From assembly GCA_002478115.1 (NCBI GenBank), contig DLMH01000170.1:10948-74947 (forward strand): DNA of 64,000 bases, read 5' to 3'. Origin of the DNA: Candidatus Acidiferrum typicum (GTDB lineage Bacteria > Acidobacteriota > Terriglobia > Acidiferrales > UBA7541). Numbering within the stretch: the first letter of the stretch is position 1; every line of letters starts with the position of its first letter. Made by a program: the position numbers and the translations under genes. Below, in pieces: positions 53,536 to 61,192 of the stretch. The notes under the pieces are model-generated. The model saw only the letters and a list, made by a program, of their open reading frames with translations. It was not told where the DNA came from and made no database searches.

Positions 53536-53940
53536 ATGAGCAGCACTGCCGCCGCAGTTAGCGAAGAAACGCGTCTCTACCGCATCGGGGAGGTCAGCCG
53601 GATCGCGGATCTGAAGCCGTTTGTATTGCGCTACTGGGAGACGGAATTCCCCATGCTGCAGCCGGTGAAGAGTCCGCGCGGGCACCGGCTGTACCGGCAG
53701 GATGATGTGGATCTGGTGCTCAGGATCAAGCGCCTGCTTTACGATGAAGGATTCACGATCGCCGGGGCGCGGCGCCACTTGCGGGAGTCGGCGGGGAATG
53801 AAGCGGGCGGCGAGTTTGCGTCTATCGAACATTTGGCGCACGCCACGGCGGAATTGCCCGCCACGCGCCTCAATCGCAAGTTGCTGCTGGACTTGCGTGA
53901 TGCGCTGCACAGTTTCTTGACGCTGCTCGAAGGCAAGTGA
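53536..53940 (+). CDS. MerR-family transcriptional regulator
   Basis: A 134-residue MerR regulator. The DNA-binding domain is RLYRIGEVSRIADLKPFVLRYWETEFPMLQPVKSPRGHRLYRQDDVDLVLRIKRLLYDEGFTIAGARRHL (residues 15-80, cited for location). The short C-terminal helical part has no Cys cluster, so it is not a metal sensor. The WETEFP form is the group found beside tRNA-Pro in many proteobacteria, and a tRNA-Pro gene follows 47 bases downstream here. A GGGAGG/CCTCCC palindrome precedes the gene. Confidence 0.88.
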   Translation: MSSTAAAVSEETRLYRIGEVSRIADLKPFVLRYWETEFPMLQPVKSPRGHRLYRQDDVDLVLRIKRLLYDEGFTIAGARRHLRESAGNEAGGEFASIEHLAHATAELPATRLNRKLLLDLRDALHSFLTLLEGK

Positions 53941-53987
53941 TACCGTTTAGATGGATGTACGCGGCCGAAATGCCTGGCCGCCGCGGT

Positions 53988-54064
53988 CGGGGCGTAGCGC
54001 AGCCTGGTAGCGCGCACGCTTGGGGTGCGTGAGGTCCCCGGTTCAAATCCGGGCGCCCCGACCA
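53988..54064 (+). tRNA. tRNA-Pro (anticodon GGG)
   Basis: A 77-nt cloverleaf. Acceptor CGGGGCG (53988-53994) pairs with CGCCCCG (54054-54060); the anticodon stem is CACGC/GCGTG with loop TTGGGGT, anticodon GGG; the T arm is CCCGG-TTCAAAT-CCGGG. The discriminator A and CCA end are encoded (54061-54064). Confidence 0.96.
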
Positions 54065-54125
54065 GTTTCCCCCTCAGACAAGCCATTTCTCGTAGGCTGC
54101 GGAGACTCTGGGCAGGCCCGGGAGT

Positions 54126-54176
54126 TTGCCTTCTCGCAGAAATGCTGTTATCATTCTAACTAGTCAGACTGGTCAG
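54126..54176 (+). promoter_or_regulatory. Promoter and operator of the Phd/VapC toxin-antitoxin pair
   Basis: TTGCCT (54126-54131) and TATCAT (54149-54154) are 17 bp apart. Directly downstream lie two tandem near-identical 9-mers, ACTAGTCAG (54159-54167) and ACTGGTCAG (54168-54176), 12 bp before the antitoxin ATG. Their place suits autorepression by the antitoxin or the toxin-antitoxin complex. Confidence 0.55.
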
Positions 54177-54187
54177 CAAAGATAACC

Positions 54188-54502
54188 ATGACAAAACAAC
54201 CTTCACGGGGCGGGAAAAAACAGGCGGGGGCCGGTGCCGCGCCGGAGACTCGCTGGCAACTGCAAACGGCCAAGGCGCGTTTCAGCGAGGTGTTCCGGCG
54301 TGCGCGCGCCGAGGGGCCGCAATGGATTACCCGGCAGGAGAAGGAAGCGGTGGTAATGCTGCCTGCGGAAGAATTTGAAAACCTTACGGCGCGCGCCCGC
54401 CAGCCGCGAAGCCTGGTGCAGTTCTTTTCCGAATCTCCGTTGGCTAAGTCGGGGATCAAGCTGGAGCGTGCGCGCGACTATGGCCGGAAGGTAGACTTGT
54501 GA
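54188..54502 (+). CDS. Antitoxin, Phd/YefM family
   Basis: A 104-residue antitoxin. After a basic N-terminal tail comes WQLQTAKARFSEVFRRARAEGPQWITRQEKEAVVMLPAEEFENL (residues 23-66), the Phd/YefM fold that binds operator DNA. The C-terminal part (ESPLAKSGIKLERARDYGRKVDL) is the segment that wraps the toxin. It overlaps the toxin gene by GTGA. It neutralises the PIN-domain toxin and represses the pair. Confidence 0.88.
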   Translation: MTKQPSRGGKKQAGAGAAPETRWQLQTAKARFSEVFRRARAEGPQWITRQEKEAVVMLPAEEFENLTARARQPRSLVQFFSESPLAKSGIKLERARDYGRKVDL

Positions 54503-54924
54503 GCGGGTTTCTGCTGGACACGAATGTGGTGTCGGAGCTCATCAAGCCGAGGCCTGATCCCAGAGTGGCGGCATGGATTGAGGCGACGGAAGAGAGCTTG
54601 TTCCGGCTGAGTGTTTTGACCTTGGGAGAAATTCGCAAAGGCCTTGATGCCCTGCCCGACCGGTCACGCCGCACGGCGCTCGAATCGTGGCTAAGTCACG
54701 ATCTGCTGGTGCGATTCGCCCATCGAATTCTGGATGTTGACCAGGGCGTGGCAGACCGCTGGGGACAGATTGCCGCGAAGGCTGCGGCAGCGAAGCGGTT
54801 GCTGCCTGTGATTGACGGGCTGTTGGCGGCGACGGCGTTGCATCACAATCTCACGCTGGTGACACGCAACGCCAAGGATGTGGCCCTTACGGGAGTACCC
54901 GTATTCAATCCCTGGGAAACCTGA
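54499..54924 (+). CDS. vapC: PIN-domain ribonuclease toxin (VapC/FitB type)
   Basis: A 141-residue PIN nuclease. The metal-binding acids are visible in FLLDTNVVSELIKP (first Asp and Glu), LTLGEIRKGL (Glu), LPVIDGLLAATA (Asp) and LVTRNAKDV (final acid region). VapC toxins cleave tRNA or rRNA. The GTG start overlaps the antitoxin stop. The FitB-like form with an N-terminal SGFLLDTNV is common with Phd/YefM-type antitoxins. All key residues are present, so it should be active. Confidence 0.9.
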   Translation: MSGFLLDTNVVSELIKPRPDPRVAAWIEATEESLFRLSVLTLGEIRKGLDALPDRSRRTALESWLSHDLLVRFAHRILDVDQGVADRWGQIAAKAAAAKRLLPVIDGLLAATALHHNLTLVTRNAKDVALTGVPVFNPWET

Positions 54925-54982
54925 GGGCGCTGCACTTCGAGCCTGGCGTCCGATAGCTATTACAATGGAGAAGAGGGAGTGC

Positions 54983-55756
54983 GTGACGAACGTGAAGAAG
55001 CCAAATGTGTTGTTGACGAACGATGATGGATACCAGGCAGAGGGGCTGAAGGCACTGGCAGAAGAATTGCGGGAATTTGCGCACGTAGCGATAGTGGCGC
55101 CGAGCTGGGAGCGCAGCGGGGCGGCCCAGTCGTTGACGCTGCGGCAGCCCATCGTCTGCCACGAGATTGCCGAGAACGAGTGGGCCATTGACGGCACGCC
55201 CGCGGATTGTGTGATCGTAGCGCTGCACAAATTGTTGCCGGAGCGGCCCGATCTTGTCATCTCCGGGATCAATCATGGCGCGAACCTGGGCGAAAACGTG
55301 TATTACTCCGGCACGGTGGGCGCGGCACGCGAAGCCGTGATCCATCAGGTGCACGGACTGGCGGTATCGCTCTGTTCCAAGAATGCGAATGCGGATTTTG
55401 CGCCGGCGGCACGCTTGGCCAAACAAGCTGTGGAGCTGATCCTCAGCGAAGGATTGCCGGAGCAGGTTTTACTGAATATCAATGTGCCGGAAGGCTGGAA
55501 GGGCGCGGTGCGCTTCACGCGGCAATCGAAGAAAATCACTCGGACGGTGTTGCGTGAAGGCGAGGATCCCAGGGGGAGCCGGTACTTCTGGCTGAGCGAG
55601 CAGCGCATCGACCGGGATATGGAACTGGACGCGGATTCGGATTACGCGGCGATTTATGCAGGCGAGGCGTCCGTGACGCCGTTGCACCTTGACCCGACAC
55701 ACGCGGAGTCGTTGAACCACCTATCCCATTGGGCCTCAAAATTGCGGCAATCGTAG
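54983..55756 (+). CDS. surE: 5'/3'-nucleotidase SurE
   Basis: Metal-dependent nucleoside monophosphatase of stress survival. The 257-residue product starts VKKPNVLLTNDDGYQAEGL with the metal-binding DD pair, then VVAPSWERSGAAQSLTLR-like region, LVISGINHGANLGENVYYSGTVGAAREA with the Ser/Asn ligands, and LLNINVPE. GTG at 54983 (AGGGAG three bases upstream, but matching family length) is preferred; an ATG at 54965 is possible and may be leaderless. Close to the vapC gene but with its own spacer. Confidence 0.93.
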   Translation: MTNVKKPNVLLTNDDGYQAEGLKALAEELREFAHVAIVAPSWERSGAAQSLTLRQPIVCHEIAENEWAIDGTPADCVIVALHKLLPERPDLVISGINHGANLGENVYYSGTVGAAREAVIHQVHGLAVSLCSKNANADFAPAARLAKQAVELILSEGLPEQVLLNINVPEGWKGAVRFTRQSKKITRTVLREGEDPRGSRYFWLSEQRIDRDMELDADSDYAAIYAGEASVTPLHLDPTHAESLNHLSHWASKLRQS

Positions 55757-55897
55757 CAAGCCTCGGGGTTGTTCTTGGCCACGATTTCAAACATGGCCCG
55801 GCCTTTGGTGAATGCGTGGCCGGGCGTCGGGGTAGGGAACAAAGCGAGGATTTCAGATCAACTCGCGCCCTTCAATCCCACGAAATAAGCGGGGAGC

Positions 55898-57208
55898 TTA
55901 GCCCTTCTTCAAGCGGCGGCGGGGAGTGTCGGCGGGTTTGCTGATGGCTCTCCGCCGCGCTTTTTCCTCGTAGAGATCCTGGTCGGCTTCCGCCAGCAAT
56001 CTTTCCACGCGCTCGCCTTCCCCGTGATAGATGGAAATGCCGATGCTCGCGGAGATGGGCGGCTGTTCCTGATCGGCAGCGAGGGTTTCGCGAATGCGCT
56101 GGGCGACGCGCTGGGCTTCTTCATCGCGAGCTTCCGGCAGCACCACGGCGAATTCGTCGCCGCCATAGCGCGCGGCTGTATCAATGGCGCGGCAATAGAA
56201 ACGCAAGATGTCCGCAATGCGGCAGAGGGCGCGGCTCCCGACCAGATGCCCATAGGCATCGTTGATTTTCTTCAGGCCATCGAGGTCCAGCAGGAGCACC
56301 GCAAAAGGACGCCCCGTGCGCAGGGTGCGCTCCGTCTCCGTGTCCAGCACGTCGAGGAGCCTCCGGTAATTTGCCAGGCCCGTCAGCGGATCGCTGGCGG
56401 CCAGGTGCCGGACTTTTTCAAAAACGTGCGCGCTATCCAAAAGCGCCCCGCCCAACAAAATTGTGTAGCTGGCCACATTCATGGCTTGCGCGAAAACAAA
56501 GGGCCCGTCCAACAGCTTCTCCGATTGGCAAGCGGCGAGCTGGGCGGCCAGATTGAGCCAGACGGCGCGAAAGATCGAGCGGTCAAAAGCGGAATCCACC
56601 AGGTATTTCCGCCGGCTGTAACCAGCCAGCGCCACCAGGAAAATCAAAGCGGGCAGAAGATGCAGCGGATTCGGAATGATGGCATTGGGGTGACGCGAAG
56701 CCTCCGGCGGCAGCTTGCGCAAAGCCGCCGTCATCAGGTAGGTCAATGCCAGGACGCCGAACAGAGCCCCCGCGATTTCAAGGCGCGGATGCCGCGAACG
56801 GGGCAGGAAATGTTCCACGACCAGCGCCGCTACGAACAGCAATGCCAGGAGCAACCGGCTGATCCACCATGCCACGGGTGCCCAGAAAAACCACATAGGC
56901 GACTCATGCATCAACTGGAAGAAGAGAACGCTGGTGGCCGTCAGAATCGCGCCAGAGAGAAGGAAACCCGATCCCAGAATGAGGGAAATGCGGTCCTGGG
57001 TGCCTTGAAACCTGACCAGCGTTACCGCCGCAAAAACAAATGCGAACAGCCCCGTGGTGATTTGCAGATAGCCCTGAAGGATGGGATCGGGTGATGGAGT
57101 AAGCCCGCGCAGCCAGAACGCCGCCAGGAAAATAAGCAGGAAGCCGCCCACGTGGAGCAACAGCCGATGGAGTTGACGGCGATCGAAGTTGAGGGCAAGG
57201 TCGCCCAT
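55898..57208 (-). CDS. Membrane-bound diguanylate cyclase (GGDEF)
   Basis: A 436-residue c-di-GMP synthase. About eight hydrophobic helices occupy residues 15-270 (for example LHVGGFLLIFLAAFWL, ITTGLFAFVFAAVTLV, LLLALLFVAALVV, LLGGALLDSA). A GGDEF domain follows: DPLTGLANYRRLLDVLDTE, LLDLDGLKKINDAYGHLVG and RYGGDEFAVVLPEA. The catalytic GGDEF is intact, and RAID five residues before it matches the RxxD inhibitory site. The membrane region is not a known sensor type. It could feed the PilZ protein at 12921-13256. A TTAGAA-GCGA-TTCTAA palindrome lies about 50 bp upstream. Confidence 0.92.
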   Translation of the reverse strand: MGDLALNFDRRQLHRLLLHVGGFLLIFLAAFWLRGLTPSPDPILQGYLQITTGLFAFVFAAVTLVRFQGTQDRISLILGSGFLLSGAILTATSVLFFQLMHESPMWFFWAPVAWWISRLLLALLFVAALVVEHFLPRSRHPRLEIAGALFGVLALTYLMTAALRKLPPEASRHPNAIIPNPLHLLPALIFLVALAGYSRRKYLVDSAFDRSIFRAVWLNLAAQLAACQSEKLLDGPFVFAQAMNVASYTILLGGALLDSAHVFEKVRHLAASDPLTGLANYRRLLDVLDTETERTLRTGRPFAVLLLDLDGLKKINDAYGHLVGSRALCRIADILRFYCRAIDTAARYGGDEFAVVLPEARDEEAQRVAQRIRETLAADQEQPPISASIGISIYHGEGERVERLLAEADQDLYEEKARRRAISKPADTPRRRLKKG

Positions 57209-57258
57209 TCAGCATTCCTTCGGACTTCAACGAATAAGCAAAGCTTTCCTAACTATTA

Positions 57259-57274
57259 TTAGAAGCGATTCTAA
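57259..57274. promoter_or_regulatory. Perfect palindrome upstream of the diguanylate cyclase gene
   Basis: TTAGAA (57259-57264) and TTCTAA (57269-57274) are separated by GCGA, about 50 bp before the cyclase start. It may be an operator. The surrounding 57209-57549 spacer has no gene. Confidence 0.4.
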
Positions 57275-57520
57275 CGCGGGGCGTTGTGCTCGAAAACTTC
57301 TCCTGTGAGCCAACAGATACTGTCTGCGGAGATGAAGCGACTGTACGAAAGGACAGGGTGGCAAGGGGCGAACGGTGCCTTGCGGAACCCTAAAGTTGCG
57401 GGGTTTCGTCATGTCGCCTGCCGCGCGGAAAACGGACTGTCCGTAAGCGCGGGTTCTCCCGGGGCGGGCCAGCAAAAAAGCGCTTGCGCCGGGAACTGTC
57501 TTTCCTCAAAATAGCTTTTA

Positions 57521-57534
57521 TTGAATCGTTTGAA
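57521..57534 (+). promoter_or_regulatory. Candidate LacI-family operator before the SIS gene
   Basis: TTGAATCGTTTGAA is a near-palindrome around a central CG, the usual layout of LacI-family sites, 15 bp before the TTG start. It shares AATCGTTT with the site at 63925-63938 before the glycosidase gene. Confidence 0.5.
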
Positions 57535-57549
57535 TAGATAAGGAACCCC

Positions 57550-58692
57550 TTGCCCAGGCTTACCACCGGAAGAATAAAGGCCGCCAGGAAACGCCAACCG
57601 CCCCCTGCCGCACATACGCTCGCGGAGATTCTTTCCCAACCTTCTATCTGGGGAGAAACGGGCAGGCAGCTCCGCGAATCGGGCGCACTTGACCGGCTGG
57701 CGGCGACGTTTTCTCCCCGCAGCCCCTGGCTCTTTGTCGGCTGCGGCTCCAGCTACTACCTCTCCCGGCTGATCGCCGCGCTCTGGACGAGGCATTTCTA
57801 CATACCCGCCACGGGGATTCCGGCCTCCGAACTGCTCTTCGCGCCGGAGGAGACTCTGCGGCGGATCGGCGCGGAACAGATCGTGCTGATGTCGCGCTCC
57901 GGGGAAACCACGGAAGTCCTGCGCGCCGCCGAATTGCTGCAGGCCCACAAGACCGTGCAAACACTCGGCGTCACCTGCAATCCGCAAAGCCCGCTGGAGG
58001 ACCTCTGCACGCACACCTTCAAGCTGACATGGGCGGACGAAAAGAGCACGGTGATGACGCGGTCGTTCACCGCCATTCTGCTGGCGTTCCAACGCCTCGG
58101 GTTGCAATTCGTCGGAGACCACTTGCTCAGTTCCGCCCTAGATCAGTTACCGCAACGCGCCCAGGCGTGGCTCGATGGGCATGCCCGGAAGATCCAGGAA
58201 TTCGCGGCCAAGCGCAAGTTCGACGACTACGTTTTCCTGGGACAAGGCGCTCATTACTGGCTGGCACAAGAAGCGGGGCTGAAGGTCACGGAGATGTCAT
58301 CGTCCTACGCCCAGGTTTATCACTCGATGGAATTTCGGCATGGGCCGCGTTCCATTGCCGGGCCAAATACGTTGATCACTCTGTTTGTTTCCGAGGCCGC
58401 GGCGGAAGCGGAAACCGTGCTTGCCCGCGAGTTGAAGGAATTGGGCGCGGCGATCTGCGTGATTGCCAACCGGGCCACCCCGGACCTTCGGAACTGCAGC
58501 GATTTGCTGATCGAACTCGGACTGGACGTGCCGGAGTTTGCGCGATACGCTGTCACCGCCATTCCTGCGCATCTTCTGGGAACAGCAGTAGGTGTGCGCA
58601 AGGGACTCAACCCTGACGCGCCGAAAAATCTAACGCGCGCCGTGGTTCTCTCTTCCGACGGGAACCGTCCGGAGAAAAGGAGAGGTGCTTGA
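57550..58692 (+). CDS. SIS-domain sugar-phosphate isomerase/deaminase (GlmS C-terminal-like)
   Basis: A 380-residue protein with two SIS domains like the isomerase half of GlmS. LFVGCGSSYYLS and LMSRSGETTEVL are the sugar-phosphate-binding loops; TVMTRSFTAILLAF follows, and the second domain has YAQVYHSMEFRHGPRSI with the E-x-x-HGP motif. There is no glutaminase domain. NagB-II-type proteins of this shape deaminate glucosamine-6-phosphate, which fits the neighbouring glucosaminidase, LacI regulator and permease. TTG start with AAGGA six bases upstream. It overlaps the permease gene by TTGA. Confidence 0.83.
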   Translation: MPRLTTGRIKAARKRQPPPAAHTLAEILSQPSIWGETGRQLRESGALDRLAATFSPRSPWLFVGCGSSYYLSRLIAALWTRHFYIPATGIPASELLFAPEETLRRIGAEQIVLMSRSGETTEVLRAAELLQAHKTVQTLGVTCNPQSPLEDLCTHTFKLTWADEKSTVMTRSFTAILLAFQRLGLQFVGDHLLSSALDQLPQRAQAWLDGHARKIQEFAAKRKFDDYVFLGQGAHYWLAQEAGLKVTEMSSSYAQVYHSMEFRHGPRSIAGPNTLITLFVSEAAAEAETVLARELKELGAAICVIANRATPDLRNCSDLLIELGLDVPEFARYAVTAIPAHLLGTAVGVRKGLNPDAPKNLTRAVVLSSDGNRPEKRRGA

Positions 58693-60041
58693 GTACGGAG
58701 GCCAGCACCACCAACGCGGGACCTCGCCTGCGGCGCACTCTCACACTTCGAGACCTGATTCTCTACGGCATCATTGTGATTCAGCCGGTTGCGCCGATGT
58801 CCGCATTCGGAGTGCTCAGCACGCGCGGCCACGGTCAGGTCGTCACAGCCATACTAATTGCTATGGTGGCCATGCTCTTCACGGGCATCAGCTACGGCAG
58901 GATGGCCCGGGCGTATCCCAGTGCCGGCTCGGCGTTCACCTACGTGGCGCAGGAGATCAATCCGGCTGTCGGCTACGTGACCGGATGGAGCATGGTAATG
59001 GATTACATGCTCAATCCTCTTATCTGCACGATCTGGTGCGCTGAGCAAGCACACGAATTCGCCCATGGACTTCCCGTATGGGGTTGGAAAATTTTCTTTG
59101 CCGGAGTTTTTACGCTGCTGAACATTCGAGGGATCAAAACTTCGGCACGCGTGAACACCGTCATGGCTGCCGGAATGAGCGCGGTGATCGTCATCGTTTT
59201 TGTCGCCGCCATCCGCTACATTCATGGAACTCCGCATGGGGCCGACCCCATCTACTTCACTCGGCCTTTCTATGATCCGGCAACGTTTACCTGGGGAAAT
59301 TTGTTTGGATGCACCTCGATTGCGGTCCTGACTTACATTGGGTTCGATGGCATCTCCACCTTGTCCGAAGAAGCAGAAAACCCGCGCCGCAACATTATGC
59401 TGGCGACGGTTTTCACCTGCGTTGTCATCGGCGCCCTTTCCGCGGCTGAGGTTTACATCGCCCAACTGGTGTGGCCTGCTTCGCAGGCATTTCCGAATGA
59501 AAACACGGCTTACGTGTTTGCCGCCGCCCGTACCTGGGCACCACTATTTGGAATTGTGGGCGTCACCTTAATTGTTGCTAATTTTGGCTCGGGTCTCGGC
59601 GCGCAGATCGGCGCCGCCCGATTGCTTTTCGGAATGGGAAGAAGCGAGGCTCTTCCGAAGTCGTTCTTTGGCGCCATCGACGCCAAGCATCACGTTCCCC
59701 GAAACAACGTCTTGTTTGTCGGCACCGTCGCACTCGTTGGGTCGTTCCTCCTTACTTATGATCTTGGACTCAACATGCTCAACTTTGGCGCGCTCATCGC
59801 CTTCATGGGAGTCAATGCTGCCGCGTTTCTTCGGTATTATTGGCGCGCGGAAGAGAAGAAACTGGGCAACCTGATACCACCGATTTTCGGGTTTATCATT
59901 TGCTTCCTGCTGTGGCTGAATCTCAGCCACCCTGCGATGAAAATTGGCTCGGTCTGGATGGCTGTAGGGATCGCCTTCGGTATCTGGAGGACAAAGGGCT
60001 TCACCAAGCAGCTCTCGTTTGAAGTGCCCCCAGAGGACTAG
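58689..60041 (+). CDS. APC-superfamily amino acid/amine permease
   Basis: A 450-residue transporter with about 12 membrane helices. The APC signature is in the first two helices (LRDLILYGIIVIQPVAPMSAFGVLST and GISYGRMARAYPSAGSAFTYV). The IGFDGISTLSEEAENPRRNI loop is diagnostic of amino-acid permeases. TTG start overlapping the previous stop, with AAGGAGAGG five bases upstream. Family members carry amino acids or amines by proton symport; in this locus an amino-sugar or its product is possible, but substrate is not proven. Confidence 0.88.
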   Translation: MSTEASTTNAGPRLRRTLTLRDLILYGIIVIQPVAPMSAFGVLSTRGHGQVVTAILIAMVAMLFTGISYGRMARAYPSAGSAFTYVAQEINPAVGYVTGWSMVMDYMLNPLICTIWCAEQAHEFAHGLPVWGWKIFFAGVFTLLNIRGIKTSARVNTVMAAGMSAVIVIVFVAAIRYIHGTPHGADPIYFTRPFYDPATFTWGNLFGCTSIAVLTYIGFDGISTLSEEAENPRRNIMLATVFTCVVIGALSAAEVYIAQLVWPASQAFPNENTAYVFAAARTWAPLFGIVGVTLIVANFGSGLGAQIGAARLLFGMGRSEALPKSFFGAIDAKHHVPRNNVLFVGTVALVGSFLLTYDLGLNMLNFGALIAFMGVNAAAFLRYYWRAEEKKLGNLIPPIFGFIICFLLWLNLSHPAMKIGSVWMAVGIAFGIWRTKGFTKQLSFEVPPED

Positions 60042-60108
60042 GCCTTGCGCGCTTTTGGATTGCATTCCGTTGCCTGCGGCCCGATGATGGGCACGCGAGG
60101 AATGGCGA

Positions 60109-61179
60109 ATGAAAAAACCTGGCGGGAAGCACGGACTGGTCACCATGCGGGACGTTGCCAAAGCCTGTGGCTTTTCTCCCGCCACCGTTTCCATTGTCCT
60201 GAATAACGCGCCTCTGGCACGCTACATCGCTTCCACAACCCGGCAGCGCATTGAAGAAACCGCCAAGCGCCTCGGTTATCGCCCCAACGTGATGGCCCGT
60301 TTCCTTCGCAGTAAGCGCAGCCAGAGCATTGGCGTGGTGTTGTTTGATGTCACCGACCCGTTTTGCACGCCCATTTTGCGCGGCATCGAGAATGGGCTTT
60401 ATCCCGTGGGCTACCTGCCGATTTTTGCCGATGCCCACAACCAGCGCGATCGTTTTGAGCGTTACCTGGAAATGCTGCTCGAGCGGCACGTGGATGGCCT
60501 GATCGTGGTGGCCAACTGGCTCCTCGTCGACATTCATGTATTGGCGGACCTGAACAAGCGCGAAATTCCGGCCGCCACCATTGGCTGGGAACTCCCCGGA
60601 ACTCACCTGAGCTCGGTGATGGTGGATAACGAGGCGGGCGGGCGTCTGGCGCTGGAGCATCTCTATCAGTTGGGTCACCGCCGCATTGCCGTCATTCGCG
60701 GTCCTAAGCGGCTGATTGACTCCGCGCCCCGCTGGCGAGGCATCCAGAAATTTGCGCAGTCCGTGAAGCTCAAACTTGATCCCGGTCTCGAACTTCAGCT
60801 CCCCGACGTCTTCGATCCCAATTCCAGTTTCGAGCACGGCTTCCGGCTGACGGAAGAACTGCTGGGGGACAAGAAGAAGTTTACGGCGCTTCTGGCTTTC
60901 GACGACATCACCGCGCTCGGCGCCATCCGCGCGCTGGCCAAGGCCGGGATTCGCGTGCCGGAAGATTGCTCGGTGATTGGCTTTGATGACGTCGCCATTG
61001 CCGCGCTTTCCGCGCCCGCTCTCACCACGGTGCGCCAGCCGCTCGAAACGATGGGCAACGTTGCTGTGAATATCGTCTTGGAGGCGATCAAGGCCGGCCA
61101 CGAAAACCGCGACTGGTCTGTCGTCTCTCAGAAGCTCCATCCCGAGTTGGTGATGCGGGAGTCAACGCGGCCGATCTGA
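60109..61179 (+). CDS. LacI-family transcriptional regulator
   Basis: A 356-residue repressor. The helix-turn-helix and hinge are VTMRDVAKACGFSPATVSIVLNN and QRIEETAKRLGYRPNVMARFLRS. The periplasmic-binding-protein-like effector domain follows (SIGVVLFDVTDPFCTPILRGIENG; LGHRRIAVIRGP; GFDDVAIAALSAPALTTVRQP). Between the permease and the glycosidase, it is the likely local regulator; AATCGTTT-type sites occur before the SIS gene and before the glycosidase gene. Effector may be glucosamine or a phosphorylated amino sugar. It is convergent with the glycosidase gene (13 bp apart). Confidence 0.92.
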   Translation: MKKPGGKHGLVTMRDVAKACGFSPATVSIVLNNAPLARYIASTTRQRIEETAKRLGYRPNVMARFLRSKRSQSIGVVLFDVTDPFCTPILRGIENGLYPVGYLPIFADAHNQRDRFERYLEMLLERHVDGLIVVANWLLVDIHVLADLNKREIPAATIGWELPGTHLSSVMVDNEAGGRLALEHLYQLGHRRIAVIRGPKRLIDSAPRWRGIQKFAQSVKLKLDPGLELQLPDVFDPNSSFEHGFRLTEELLGDKKKFTALLAFDDITALGAIRALAKAGIRVPEDCSVIGFDDVAIAALSAPALTTVRQPLETMGNVAVNIVLEAIKAGHENRDWSVVSQKLHPELVMRESTRPI

Positions 61180-61192
61180 GCAGAGCTGTGAA

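Noticed and set aside
52045..53910. 621-codon minus-strand frame opposite der and the MerR gene
   Set aside because: Low-complexity Arg/His/Gln product; der and MerR are unmistakable on the plus strand.
55654..55842. 62-codon minus-strand frame with a CxxC (EACYDCRNFEAQ)
   Set aside because: Half of it lies inside surE; no ribosome-binding site or family match. Left out, though the first half is in a real spacer and could be a gene relic.
57275..57549. Possible glmS ribozyme upstream of the GlmS-like SIS gene
   Set aside because: The expected conserved core was not recognised by eye, and the gene lacks the glutaminase domain. A covariance-model search would decide.
60001..61140. 379-codon minus-strand frame opposite the LacI gene
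   Set aside because: Antisense shadow of a complete LacI regulator.
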